A DNA stretch of 64,000 nucleotides from Tepidamorphus gemmatus (GTDB lineage Bacteria > Pseudomonadota > Alphaproteobacteria > Rhizobiales > Tepidamorphaceae). The notes below the pieces were generated by a model. The model saw nothing but the letters and a program-made list of their open reading frames with translations, was not told the DNA's origin and made no database searches. Positions 49,858-58,901 of this stretch are shown piece by piece; position 1 is the stretch's first letter, and the number at the start of each line of letters is the position of its first letter. Made by a program: the position numbers and the translations under genes. The stretch spans positions 248,001 to 312,000 of the forward strand of contig NZ_SMAK01000001.1 of NCBI RefSeq assembly GCF_004346195.1. Direction: 5' to 3'.

Positions 49858-50670
49858 ATGCGGATCGGCAAGCAGGATCTGGCCTTCACGGCGATCGCGA
49901 CCTCGGATGCGCACACGATTACGGTTCGCGGCCATGACCTGTGCTCCGAACTGATCGGTCGCATCGACTTCACCGACTATTTCTGGCTGCTGGTCATCGG
50001 ATCGCGGCCCGACGAGCGGCAGCGGGCGATCACCAATGCCTGTCTGGTAGCGATTGCCGAACACGGTCTGGTGCCGAGCGTTCAGGCCGCGCGCATGACG
50101 CTCGCCGCGGCGCCGGAGGCGTGGCAGGGCGCGATGGCCGCCGGTCTGCTCGGCATGGGCACGGTGGTCGCCGGCAGCTCGGAGACGGCCGGCCGCTACA
50201 TCGTCGAGGTCCTCGAGGCGAGCCGCAGGTCCGACCTCAGGACGGCCGCGCGCGAGAGTCTCGAGGCGCTCAAGGCCTCGCGCAGCAAAGTGCCGGGCCT
50301 CGGACATCCGCAGCACAGCAGCGGCGATCCCCGGGCCGACACGCTGCTCGCGCTCGCCGACCGGCTCGGCGTCTCCGGCGAGCACGTTGCCTGTCTTCGG
50401 ACGATCGCCGATCTTGCCCCCGGCATCATGAACCGGCCGTTGCCGATCAACGTGTCGGGAGCGATCCCCGCGCTGATGCTTGACGCGGGATGGCCCGTCG
50501 ACGCCATGAAGGGAATCCCGCTGCTGGCCCGCGCGGCCGGACTCGTCGCCCATCTGTACGAGGAATCGCAGCGCTCGATTGGCTTCATCATGTCCCATCA
50601 GGCGGATTCCGCCATCGCCTATGACGGCCCCCCGGCCGGTGCGTCGGCGACCGCTACCGGCAGCGAATGA
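49858..50670 (+). CDS. Citryl-CoA-lyase-like (citrate synthase fold) protein
   Basis: A 270-residue protein with the small-domain signature of citrate synthase: VPGLGHPQHSSGDPRADTLLALAD, where the His and downstream Asp/Arg belong to the active site. It is shorter than citrate synthase (about 430 residues) and matches the 260-270-residue proteins annotated citryl-CoA lyase, which split an acyl-CoA into acetyl-CoA and an oxo-acid. The next gene is a class III CoA-transferase, which could make the CoA ester that this enzyme cleaves. The substrate is inferred only. CAGGAGAGG precedes the ATG. Confidence 0.75.
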   Translation: MRIGKQDLAFTAIATSDAHTITVRGHDLCSELIGRIDFTDYFWLLVIGSRPDERQRAITNACLVAIAEHGLVPSVQAARMTLAAAPEAWQGAMAAGLLGMGTVVAGSSETAGRYIVEVLEASRRSDLRTAARESLEALKASRSKVPGLGHPQHSSGDPRADTLLALADRLGVSGEHVACLRTIADLAPGIMNRPLPINVSGAIPALMLDAGWPVDAMKGIPLLARAAGLVAHLYEESQRSIGFIMSHQADSAIAYDGPPAGASATATGSE

Positions 50671-50680
50671 GGCAGCGCCC

Positions 50681-51826
50681 GTGACGAAGATCCTGACCGA
50701 TTTCCGCGTGATCGAGATGGGCACCTACATTACCGGGCCCGCTGCCGGCATGCATCTGGCCGATCTCGGCGCGGATGTGATCAAGGTGGAGCGGCCCGGT
50801 CAGGGAGATCCGTTCCGCGCCTTCAAGGGCGGGCTCTATTCGCCGCATTTCCAGACCTACAATCGCAACAAGCGGTCGATTGCGCTGGACACCGCCAAGC
50901 CCGACGACCGGGCGGTGTTCCACGACCTGATCCGCACAGCCGACGTCTTCATCCAGAACTTCCGTCCCGGGGTGGCCGAGCGGCTCGGCGCCGGCGCGGA
51001 GGAATTGCAGCGGATCAATCCGCGGCTCGTCTATTGCGCGATCACCGGGTTCGGCCAGAGTGGCCCGGCGCGCGACCGTCCCGCCTACGACACCGTCGCC
51101 CAGGCGGCGAGCGCCTATCTGCGTCTGCTGACGCCGCCGTCCAGCCCGCGCGTCATCGGTCCTGCAATCGCCGACGCGGTGACCGGCCACTATGCGGCGC
51201 TGGGCATCCTCGCGGCGCTGCTCGAGCGGTCGAAGACCGGCAAGGGACGGCGTCTCGACATCTCGATGCTCGAGGCGATGTGTCACTTCAACCTGGACAG
51301 TTTCACCCATTATTTCAGTGTCGGCGAGGTGATGGGGCCGCTCAGCCGGCCGATGGTCTCGCAGTCCTACACCTTCGCCTGTGCCGATGGAAAATGGATC
51401 GCGATCCATCTGTCCTCGCCGCAGAAGTTCTGGGAGGGGCTGGTCGCGGCCGTCGAGCGGCCGGATCTGCTGACCGACGAGCGCTTCGCCGAACGGCTGA
51501 ACCGCATCAAGCACCAGCAGGACCTGATCGACATCCTGACACCGATCTTCGCGACGCGGACGCGCCAGGAATGGTGCGACATCCTGCTCGAACATGAGGT
51601 GCCGCACTCGCCGGCCTACGATTCGAACGAGGCGCTGGAGGATCCACAGGCCCGGCATCTGCAGATCGCGGTCGAGGCGACGCATCCGACGATGGGCCCC
51701 TTCAAGACCGTCAGGCCGCCCTACAACTTCGATGGCGAGGCCGATCTCGAGGTGCTGCCGCCGCCGACGCTGGACGAACACGGCGAGCAGATCAGGGCGG
51801 AGCTCGCCCAACGTCGGACCGCATAG
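50681..51826 (+). CDS. CaiB/BaiF-family CoA-transferase
   Basis: A 381-residue class III CoA-transferase. The family N-terminus (VIEMGTYITGPAAGMHLADLGADVIKVE) and the IADAVTGHYAALG segment with the catalytic Asp are present. These enzymes transfer CoA between acids such as oxalate/formate, carnitine or 2-methyl-branched dicarboxylates. The start is GTG at 50681; the upstream frame belongs to the lyase-like gene. It follows that gene by ten bases and precedes TRAP transporter genes, so it probably activates the imported or derived acid. Confidence 0.9.
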   Translation: MTKILTDFRVIEMGTYITGPAAGMHLADLGADVIKVERPGQGDPFRAFKGGLYSPHFQTYNRNKRSIALDTAKPDDRAVFHDLIRTADVFIQNFRPGVAERLGAGAEELQRINPRLVYCAITGFGQSGPARDRPAYDTVAQAASAYLRLLTPPSSPRVIGPAIADAVTGHYAALGILAALLERSKTGKGRRLDISMLEAMCHFNLDSFTHYFSVGEVMGPLSRPMVSQSYTFACADGKWIAIHLSSPQKFWEGLVAAVERPDLLTDERFAERLNRIKHQQDLIDILTPIFATRTRQEWCDILLEHEVPHSPAYDSNEALEDPQARHLQIAVEATHPTMGPFKTVRPPYNFDGEADLEVLPPPTLDEHGEQIRAELAQRRTA

Positions 51827-51918
51827 ACCGAATGTGTGACCAAGACGGGCGGCATGACCGTCCGGCCCGACTGCGAACGCCCGCCAACATCAGGGCACCC
51901 AACGAGGGAGGAGCACGA

Positions 51919-52998
51919 ATGAGGAAACTGACCGGTCTGCTGCTGGCGAGTGCGCTCGCCATTCCGTCGATGGCCTACGGGCAGGAAACGATCCGGCTCA
52001 CCGTCGCCTCGAGCCATCCGACCACGATTCCGTGGATCGGCATGATCCAGACCCATTTCATGCCCGAGGTCGATCGCCGTCTCGCCGAGACCGGCAACTA
52101 CAAGATCGAATGGCAGGAAGCGTTCGGTGGCCAGCTCTACAAGGCCAATGCCACGCTGACCTCAGTACAGGAAGGCATTACCGACATCGGCTGGGTGTTC
52201 TCCTATCTCGAAGGCGCCAAGATGCCGATGAGCCAGATCACCGCCTACACCCCGTTCTCCACCAACAACGTGCCCGCCCAGCTCGACACGATCGTCGAGC
52301 TGTTCGAGAAGTTCCCGGAGTTCAGGAACGAGTGGGAGCAGTACAATCTCGTCTTCCTCGGTGCCACCGGGTCCGACAGCTACGACCTCTACACCAAGCG
52401 GCCGATCGCCTCGCTCGATGACCTGAACGGCATGAAGATCTCCGCGCCGGGCGTGCTCGGCACGTGGCTGCGCGGCCTCGGCGCCAACGCCGTGGACGGA
52501 GCGCTGACGACCTTCTACACCGACATCCAGACCGGCGTTTCGGATGGTGTCCTGTCGCTCGCCCTCGGGGTGTTGCCGACCAAGATCTACGAGGTTGCTC
52601 CGCACATCACCCGCGCCGATGTCGGGGTGGTGTTCTCCGGCGGTCTTGCCATCAACCGCGACAGCTGGGACGCACTTCCCGAGGAGGTGCAGCAAGCGCT
52701 GCTTGCCGCCGGCGCGTTCTATTCGAAGGCGCACGCGCAGGATCTGATGGACCGTCACGAGATGGCGCTGAAAAAGATCCAGGAGCTCGGCGCCAGCCAG
52801 AGCACGCCGGTGACACTGACCGTCATGTCGCCGGAGATGCGCAAGGAATGGGCCGACCGACTGCCCGATCTCGCCGGCGAGTGGGCAGCCGACGCCAAGG
52901 CGCGCGGGCTTCCCGGCGACGCGTTTCTCGCCGCCTACATGGATGGCCTGCGCGCGCGGGGCGAGAAGCCGCTGCGCGACTGGGGCGCGGCGGAATAG
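51919..52998 (+). CDS. TRAP transporter solute-binding protein (DctP type)
   Basis: A 359-residue periplasmic binding protein. The signal peptide spans about residues 1-21 (ending AYG-QE). The mature protein has DctP features such as AFGGQLYKAN, ADIGW-like TDIGWVFSYLEGAKMP and the LDDLNGMKI segment; the ligand Arg position cannot be fixed from sequence alone. It would deliver an organic acid or aromatic acid to DctQM. GGGAGGAG precedes the ATG. Confidence 0.92.
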   Translation: MRKLTGLLLASALAIPSMAYGQETIRLTVASSHPTTIPWIGMIQTHFMPEVDRRLAETGNYKIEWQEAFGGQLYKANATLTSVQEGITDIGWVFSYLEGAKMPMSQITAYTPFSTNNVPAQLDTIVELFEKFPEFRNEWEQYNLVFLGATGSDSYDLYTKRPIASLDDLNGMKISAPGVLGTWLRGLGANAVDGALTTFYTDIQTGVSDGVLSLALGVLPTKIYEVAPHITRADVGVVFSGGLAINRDSWDALPEEVQQALLAAGAFYSKAHAQDLMDRHEMALKKIQELGASQSTPVTLTVMSPEMRKEWADRLPDLAGEWAADAKARGLPGDAFLAAYMDGLRARGEKPLRDWGAAE

Positions 52999-53022
52999 TC
53001 GTGGCCTGCGGCGGCGCCAGCA

Positions 53023-53589
53023 ATGCCGACGCACGCTGACGGTCCCGGCGGCGGATCCGGCCGCCGGGAGACGTTCCTCGCCCGGCTGTGGACCCGCGGC
53101 GTTGACGGGCTGGCTGTCGTCGGCACGCTGATGATCGTCCTGCTGATGATCATGATTTGCGCGGACGTTGTCGCACGGAACCTCCTCGGCGGCTCGCTGC
53201 CGCTGATTTCGGAGCTCGGCGCGCTGACGCTGGTAATGATCGTCTATCTTCAGCTGGGTGCCGCGGTGCGCAATGACCGGATGGCGCGCACCGACATGTT
53301 CCTGACCGGCCTTGCCCGCACCCGGCCGCGCGCCGGTGCAGTCCTGTCCGGATTGTGGGATCTCGCCGGAGCGGCCGTCTGCGTCGGCATCGCCTGGTCG
53401 ACGCTCGGGATCTTCCAGCGCGACTACGCGCATGGCGATTTCATCGGCGTCACCGGCGTCCTCACCCTGCCGACCTGGCCGTTCCGGATGCTGATCCTCG
53501 TCGGCATCACGGCTGCCATGGCGCAGTTTCTGGTCAGTGCGGCGGGCGCGTTCCGGCGGGCTGCCCGGCGGGCGGAGGGCAGACCATGA
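53023..53589 (+). CDS. TRAP transporter small permease (DctQ type)
   Basis: A 188-residue protein with four membrane helices (about 24-47, 61-80, 101-120 and 139-160) as in DctQ, the small subunit of tripartite transporters. The conserved MICADVVARNLLGGSLPLISELG segment is recognisable. Its stop overlaps the dctM start, so the two subunits are translationally coupled. The start ATG is at 53023, 24 bases after dctP. Confidence 0.9.
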   Translation: MPTHADGPGGGSGRRETFLARLWTRGVDGLAVVGTLMIVLLMIMICADVVARNLLGGSLPLISELGALTLVMIVYLQLGAAVRNDRMARTDMFLTGLARTRPRAGAVLSGLWDLAGAAVCVGIAWSTLGIFQRDYAHGDFIGVTGVLTLPTWPFRMLILVGITAAMAQFLVSAAGAFRRAARRAEGRP

Positions 53590-54899
53590 GCGGCGTCGAG
53601 ATCGGCGTCGCGGCGATTGGCGCACTCATCGCCTTCATCGTGCTCGGGATGCCCATCGGCATCGCCATGATCGTCGTCTCGTTCGTGGCGGTGGCCTTCA
53701 TCCGCAACGAGACGGTCGCGCTCAGGATGATCGGCTCGGTCGCCAACGACAGCCTGGAGGAATATCTCTACGCCGTGGTGCCGCTGTTCGTGCTGATGGG
53801 GCTGCTCGTCACCGTCTCGGGCGTCGGCAAGGACACCTTCGACGTCTTCGAGCGCCTGCTGCGGCGGGTGAAGGCCGGTCTCGGCATCGCGACCGTCTTC
53901 GCCAATGCCGTGTTCGCCTCCATCACCGGCATTTCGATCGCCTCGGCGTCGGTCTTCGCCCGCGTTGCGGTGCCGGAGATGACGCGGCACGGCTACACCC
54001 GCCGCTTTGCCACCGGGGTGGTTGCCGGCAGCTCCGTGCTGGGCATGCTGATCCCGCCCTCGCTGCTGATGATTGTCTATGCGGTGCTCGCCGAGGAATC
54101 GGTTGGACGCATGTTCCTCGCCGGCATCGGTCCGGGACTGCTGCTGGCCGCGCTGTTCTCTGCGACGGTGATGCTGATGGCGCTCTGGTCGCGGCGCTCG
54201 GTGTTCGAGCGCGATGCCGATACGCGCGACATCGCGCCGCTGCCAGTGGCCGCGCTCGTGTCGAAGGGCACGCCGATCCTCGTCCTGGTGACGCTGGTGC
54301 TGGGCGGGCTGTATGGCGGATTCCTCAACCCGACCGAGGCGGGGGCCGTCGGCGCCTGCGGTGCGCTGGTGATCGCGCTCCTGCGCCGCTCGCTCGATCC
54401 GGGACGCTTCTGGGCGCTGCTGGTCGAGACCGGGCAGGTGACGGTCTCGGTTCTGTTCCTGATCATGGCAGCCACCTTCTTCAGCCGGATGCTGGCGATG
54501 TCGGGGCTGCCGACGGCGCTGGCCCAGGCGCTGCTCGGCGAGGCCATCGGACCCTATGGCTTTCTGCTGATCTTCCTGGTGCTGATCATCGTCATGGGGT
54601 TCCTGATCGATTCGATCTCGATCATGCTGATCCTGCTGCCGATCGCGCTGCCGGTCGCGCGCGAAGCGGGATTCGACCTGATCTGGTTCGGCGTCCTCAC
54701 GGTGGTCGCCGTCGAGATCGGGCTGCTGACACCGCCCTTCGGGCTCTCGGTCTACACCATCAAGACGGCGCTGGGCGACCGCAGCCTGGGGGTGGGCGAG
54801 GTGTTCCGCGGCGCCGCCCCCTTTGTCCTGGCGATGGTCGTCGGGCTCGCACTCATCGTGGCGTTCCCGCCGATCGCGGTGTGGCTGGCACGGCTCTAG
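53586..54899 (+). CDS. TRAP transporter large permease (DctM type)
   Basis: A 437-residue protein with about 12 membrane helices, the DctM large subunit that carries out Na+-driven transport. Family motifs include GMPIGIAMI near the start, YAVVPLFVLMGLLV, and EIGLLTPPFGLSVYTIK in the last third. It overlaps dctQ by four bases. Together with DctP and DctQ it forms a complete importer for the substrate handled by the surrounding operon. Confidence 0.94.
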   Translation: MSGVEIGVAAIGALIAFIVLGMPIGIAMIVVSFVAVAFIRNETVALRMIGSVANDSLEEYLYAVVPLFVLMGLLVTVSGVGKDTFDVFERLLRRVKAGLGIATVFANAVFASITGISIASASVFARVAVPEMTRHGYTRRFATGVVAGSSVLGMLIPPSLLMIVYAVLAEESVGRMFLAGIGPGLLLAALFSATVMLMALWSRRSVFERDADTRDIAPLPVAALVSKGTPILVLVTLVLGGLYGGFLNPTEAGAVGACGALVIALLRRSLDPGRFWALLVETGQVTVSVLFLIMAATFFSRMLAMSGLPTALAQALLGEAIGPYGFLLIFLVLIIVMGFLIDSISIMLILLPIALPVAREAGFDLIWFGVLTVVAVEIGLLTPPFGLSVYTIKTALGDRSLGVGEVFRGAAPFVLAMVVGLALIVAFPPIAVWLARL

Positions 54900-54910
54900 G
54901 ATTCGCCGAC

Positions 54911-55444
54911 ATGATGCATCTTCTCTGCCTTTCCGGGAGCCTCCGGGCAGCTTCCGCATCGTCCGCCGTCGTGGCGACACTCTGCGAGCGGCTGCACGGC
55001 GTCGCCACGACCAGCCGGTTCGATATCGGTGCGCTGCCGCACTACAACGCCGATCTGGAACCGCCGCAGGCGGTGCTGGCGCTGAAGTCGGAGATCGCCG
55101 CGGCAGACGGTCTGGTGATCGTCACACCCGAATACAATTACAGCGTTCCCGGCGTCCTGAAGAACGCCATCGACTGGGCCTCGCGGCCCGCCTATGCCTC
55201 GGTGCTCAAGGACAAGCCTGTGTTCGTCGCCTCGGTTTCCGGCGGCGCGCTCGGCGGTGTCCGGGCGCAGAGCCATCTGAAATACATCCTCGCCGGGACG
55301 CTGGCGCGGGTCTTCGTATGGCAGGAGGTCATCGTTCCCCACGCCAACACCAAGGTCGTCGACGGACGGCTCGCCGACGAGGCGATCACCGCGTTCCTGC
55401 TGGACGGCATTCGCGCCTTCATCGGCTCGATCGCGCGCGGTTGA
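54911..55444 (+). CDS. NADPH-dependent FMN reductase-like flavoprotein
   Basis: A 177-residue flavodoxin-like protein of the NADPH-dependent FMN reductase family, with LSGSLRAASASSAV at the phosphate-binding N-terminus and the TPEYNYSVPGVLKNAIDWAS motif that is near-diagnostic. Such proteins reduce FMN or quinones (ChrR, ArsH relatives). As the last gene of the TRAP operon it could supply reduced flavin to an oxygenase, but no flavin-dependent oxygenase is seen nearby. Two adjacent ATGs (54911, 54914) are possible starts. Confidence 0.88.
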   Translation: MMHLLCLSGSLRAASASSAVVATLCERLHGVATTSRFDIGALPHYNADLEPPQAVLALKSEIAAADGLVIVTPEYNYSVPGVLKNAIDWASRPAYASVLKDKPVFVASVSGGALGGVRAQSHLKYILAGTLARVFVWQEVIVPHANTKVVDGRLADEAITAFLLDGIRAFIGSIARG

Positions 55445-55464
55445 GGAGCCTGTCGTCGGGCTCC
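55445..55464. terminator. Hairpin after the TRAP operon
   Basis: GGAGCC and GGCTCC pair around an eight-base loop right after the FMN reductase stop codon. A second palindrome, GCCCT-C-AGGGC (55465-55475), spans the stop of the convergent GntR gene. No T-run is present. Confidence 0.4.
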
Positions 55465-55468
55465 GCCC

Positions 55469-56527
55469 TCAGGGCTCCAGCCGTTCGAGATAGGGCAGCG
55501 GATCGGGCCTCGCCTGGCTGACGACGGCATCGACGCGGGCGATGGCGCGGATATGCGAGATACGCAGGTGTTCGCGGAGGGCGGCGGCGGCCGCGTCGAT
55601 GCGGCCGGCCTCGAGATGGGTGACGATGTCGAGATGTTCGGGCAGGATCGGTTCGCGCTCGAACAGCCGCGGCGTCCAACGGTACAGGAACCGGTGGGCA
55701 ATCAGCAGCGACTGCTGCAGCGTGATCGCCTGCATGAGTGTCCGGTTGCCGCAATGGCCGAGCAGTTCGACATGCAGCTCCTCCTCGAGTCGATCGAGCG
55801 TCGCGCCGCTGATGGTCTCGGCCTCGGCAATCGCTGCCTCCAGATTGAGTCGTAGCCGCGTCGCCAGGCCCCCCGGCAGCCGCGGCGCCGCCTTGACCAG
55901 CGCCACCGGCTCGAGAATTGCGCGCAGCTCATAGAGTTCGCCGATGTGCTCCGGCGACAGCGCGGGGGCATACCAGCGCGAGCGTTCGTCCTTGCGAATG
56001 ACGCCGCGTTGCTGGAGACGGCCGAGCACGTCGCGGGCGACCGTGCGGCTGACACCATAGAAGCGCGCCAGCTCCGCCTCGTTGACGCGCCACGTGGCGA
56101 ACGAGATGCGGGCGATGATCTCGTTCTCGACCTCGCCATAGATCCGCTCCCAGCTCGACAGCGAGACCAGGCGGCTGTCGCCGGCGGGCGTCGCGCCGGT
56201 CCGATCGGCGGCGTCGATGACACGGGCCGCGGCGGCCGGAGCCTGCAGGACCACGTAGCCGCGGCCCTGCGCCTTGGCGACCCGGCCCCGCCGTTCGAGT
56301 TCCTTCAGAGCACGGCGGGCAGGCGCCCGGCTGATGCCGAACTGGGCGGCGACGAGCGATTCGTTGAGACGCGAGCCGGCCGGTATCGTGCCATCGGCGA
56401 TCTGGTCGGCGAGAATGCCGAAGGCGCGCTCGTAGAGACGCGGCGCAGCGCCGGACGGACCGGTCGGCTCCGGCGCCGTGTCGTCGCAACCACGCCGATG
56501 GGCCATGCCGTCACGCAGTGCCGTCAT
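55469..56527 (-). CDS. GntR/FCD regulator with two winged-helix domains
   Basis: A 352-residue regulator. Two GntR-type winged helices appear in tandem: about residues 31-95 (LNESLVAAQFGISRAPARRALKEL) and about 126-190 (VNEAELARFYGVSRTVARDVLGRL), followed by an all-helical FCD effector domain (about 200-340). Standard FadR/VanR members have a single winged helix. It is divergent from the Ldh-type gene across 321 bases containing a GTATAC palindrome, so that gene is a likely target. The effector, probably an organic acid, is unknown. Confidence 0.88.
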   Translation of the reverse strand: MTALRDGMAHRRGCDDTAPEPTGPSGAAPRLYERAFGILADQIADGTIPAGSRLNESLVAAQFGISRAPARRALKELERRGRVAKAQGRGYVVLQAPAAAARVIDAADRTGATPAGDSRLVSLSSWERIYGEVENEIIARISFATWRVNEAELARFYGVSRTVARDVLGRLQQRGVIRKDERSRWYAPALSPEHIGELYELRAILEPVALVKAAPRLPGGLATRLRLNLEAAIAEAETISGATLDRLEEELHVELLGHCGNRTLMQAITLQQSLLIAHRFLYRWTPRLFEREPILPEHLDIVTHLEAGRIDAAAAALREHLRISHIRAIARVDAVVSQARPDPLPYLERLEP

Positions 56528-56848
56528 GTCGACCGTCAGCCATCGGTTTGTTCGGGCGGCATTTTCTCTCCCCGGGAGTCGGCCCGATTTCTAGAGCATT
56601 TCTCGGGCAAGGGGAAAGTCCGGGAAAGGACCGAGCCGCCGCCTCCCACCGGAACCGACGCATCGCACGGATTGTCCGGAGCGAAAATTATGTATACTGC
56701 ACACACTGGACATCCATGGTGGCCCGCGAATGGTGCGCGCGGCCTGTTCGGGAGAGTAGGACATGATGCCGGCAGGCGCGAACTGTCCGCACGGCAGCGA
56801 CATCAATCCCATGGGGTGCGTGCCCGCGCCCATTGCGGATGATCCGGC
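56528..56848. promoter_or_regulatory. Divergent control region with GTATAC operator candidate
   Basis: The region lies between the GntR gene and the Ldh-type gene. The palindrome GTATAC at 56692-56697, in an AT-rich island, resembles the core of FCD-type GntR operators (T-x-GTATAC-x-A). No gene is seen here. Confidence 0.45.
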
Positions 56849-57931
56849 ATGATCGACACGGCGTCCATACCGGAGGGGCCCGTGGAGCTGCGCGCCGGTT
56901 CGGAGCGCCTCGCGCGCTTCTGCCGCGAGGTGCTGGCGGCGGCGGGGGCGGATGCGGCGAGCGCGGAAGCAGCCGCGCGGGCCATGCTGCACGGCTCGCG
57001 GCTCGGGGTCGACAGCCACGGCGTCCGCCTTCTGCCGCACTATGCCGCTGCGATCGCCGGCGGCCGGGTCAACGGCAGGCCTGCGATGCGGCTCGTACGC
57101 GAATGGGGGGCGGTGGCGACCCTCGATGCCGATGACGGCCATGGCGCGCTGGCGGCCTATACGGCCATGGACCATGCGGTGCGCATCGCCGAAGCCATGG
57201 GCATCGGTGCCGTCGCGATCACCCGCAGCTCGCATTTCGGGCCGGCCGGCGCCTATGCCCTCGCCGCGGCCGAGCAGGGAATGCTCGGGCTTGCCACCTG
57301 CAATGCCGACAGCCTGGTGCGGCTTCACGATGGCGCTGCGCGATTCCACGGCACCAATCCGATCGCTTGTGCCATGCCCGTTGCCGGGGAGGAGCCGTGG
57401 CTGCTCGACATGGCGACGAGTGCGATCCCCTACAACCGCGTCAAGCTCTACCGCAGTCTTGGCCGGGAGCTTCCCGAGGGGGTCGCCTCAACGGTTGCCG
57501 GGGAGGACACCGTGGATGCCAGCCGCGCCGAAATGCTGGCCCCCCTCGGCGGAGCCTTCGGATACAAGGGCGCGGGGCTGGCCGGGCTCGCCGAGATCTT
57601 CAGCGCGGTGCTGACCGGGGCCGGGCTCAGCTTCGAGCTGCAGCCGATGAACGACCCGGACATGTCGCGGCCGCGTGGGCTCGGAGCCTTTGTCATGGCG
57701 CTGCGTCCGGACGCCTTCATCGAGGGCGACAAGGTGGCGGCCCGGATGCGGCGCTATCGCGATGCGCTGCGCGCCTCGCCGGCGCGGCCGGGCGGCCGGG
57801 TGATGGCGCCCGGCGACCGCGAGTGGGACGAGGCACATCGCCGCGACAGGCTCGGCATTCCGCTCGACCCGGATACGGTCGCGGCCTTCCGGTCGCTGGC
57901 GGAGAGGTACGCGGTCAACCTGCCATTCTGA
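56849..57931 (+). CDS. Ldh-family (malate/L-lactate/ureidoglycolate) NAD(P)-dependent dehydrogenase
   Basis: A 360-residue member of the type-2 malate/lactate dehydrogenase family, distinct from Rossmann-fold LDH. The catalytic-region pattern GVDSHGVRLLPHYAAAI is present, as are TRSSHFGPAGAYAL, the FHGTNPIACAMP strand and DMATSAIPYN. Substrates in the family include malate, lactate, ureidoglycolate, sulfolactate and 2,3-diketogulonate. Its regulation by the divergent FCD-type GntR protein suggests a hydroxy- or sugar-acid substrate. ATG at 56849 is preceded by no strong ribosome site. Confidence 0.88.
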   Translation: MIDTASIPEGPVELRAGSERLARFCREVLAAAGADAASAEAAARAMLHGSRLGVDSHGVRLLPHYAAAIAGGRVNGRPAMRLVREWGAVATLDADDGHGALAAYTAMDHAVRIAEAMGIGAVAITRSSHFGPAGAYALAAAEQGMLGLATCNADSLVRLHDGAARFHGTNPIACAMPVAGEEPWLLDMATSAIPYNRVKLYRSLGRELPEGVASTVAGEDTVDASRAEMLAPLGGAFGYKGAGLAGLAEIFSAVLTGAGLSFELQPMNDPDMSRPRGLGAFVMALRPDAFIEGDKVAARMRRYRDALRASPARPGGRVMAPGDREWDEAHRRDRLGIPLDPDTVAAFRSLAERYAVNLPF

Positions 57932-57960
57932 GAAGCGATTGGCCGGCACCGCTCCGAGAG

Positions 57961-58000
57961 CGGCCTGCCAGGACCGCCATTCCGGACGGCCGGCAGGCCG
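57961..58000. terminator. Inverted repeat between convergent Ldh-type and SDR genes
   Basis: CGGCCTGCC and GGCAGGCCG form a perfect nine-base stem with a 22-base loop, 30 bases after the Ldh-type stop. A smaller CCGCT/AGCGG hairpin precedes it. No T-run follows. The rest of 57932-58120 contains nothing gene-like. Confidence 0.45.
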
Positions 58001-58120
58001 ATCCGGGACAGGGAGGGCAGCAGCACAGGCCGGCAACGCGTCCCAAGTCTGGTGGTGCGGCTTCGCGTTCGGACGGGCTTGACGGTGCGTGGGGTGCGGA
58101 TCGCGACCGCCGCTTGAACG

Positions 58121-58900
58121 TCAGATCGCCGAGATTCCGCCGTTGATGCTGATCGTCTGGCCGGTCATCCGGGCCGAGGCAGGGCTCGCCAGATGCACCA
58201 CCATCGCCGCCAGATCATCCGGTTCGACCACGCCGAGGCTTGCCAAGGTCTCGGCCTTGCCGAACAGCCGGCCGCAGAACGGATCGGCCATCAGACGGTC
58301 GTAGAGCGGCGTGCCGCGCACGATGCTCGGTGTCAGGCAGTTGACCCTGATCCCGGAGCGCTTCGCCTCGTTGGCCATGCCGCGGCCGAACATCACGATT
58401 GCGGCCATCGCCGCGCCGATCACCGTTTCGCCCGGCGTGGCGATCTTGGCCGCGTCGGAGGCGAACAGGATGACCGATCCGCCGCCGCGTGCCATCATGT
58501 GCGGCAGCACCGCGCGGGCCGGCAGCACGATGCCGGCGACAATCATCTCGATGGTCGGCATGATATCTGCGATGTCGATCTGGTGCAGCAGCCGCGGCAT
58601 CGGCTCGCCGCCGCCGGAGGAGACCAGCACGTCGATACCGTCCATCTCCGCCGCTGCGGCATCGGTCATCGCCTGCACGGCGTCAGGGTCGCGTGCATCG
58701 CAGCGGCGGAAGGCGATCCTCGCCTGCGGAAACCGTTCGGCGAGCGCCGCACGGGCCGCCTCGCCGCGTTGCTGGTTGCGGCCGACGATCGTCAGCCGCG
58801 GCAGGCCGGCGGCAAGCAGTGCGGCGGCACTGGCATGGCCGATGCCCGCCGTGCCGCCGACAACCAGCGCCGAGCTGTCGGAGAGCGCCCGGGCCGCCAC
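58121..58900 (-). CDS. SDR-fold protein lacking the catalytic Tyr and Lys
   Basis: A 259-residue short-chain dehydrogenase/reductase. The N-terminal dinucleotide-binding motif GGTAGIG and the C-terminal TGQTISINGG segment are normal. In place of the YxxxK active site the aligned segment reads IGAAM (Ile for Tyr, Met for Lys), and I confirmed this from the nucleotides. The protein may bind a cofactor or CoA ester without classical SDR catalysis, or use another residue. It is the last gene of a tight operon after maoC and the acyl-CoA carboxylase genes, with a one-base gap. Confidence 0.85.
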   Translation of the reverse strand: MAARALSDSSALVVGGTAGIGHASAAALLAAGLPRLTIVGRNQQRGEAARAALAERFPQARIAFRRCDARDPDAVQAMTDAAAAEMDGIDVLVSSGGGEPMPRLLHQIDIADIMPTIEMIVAGIVLPARAVLPHMMARGGGSVILFASDAAKIATPGETVIGAAMAAIVMFGRGMANEAKRSGIRVNCLTPSIVRGTPLYDRLMADPFCGRLFGKAETLASLGVVEPDDLAAMVVHLASPASARMTGQTISINGGISAI

Positions 58901-58901
58901 C

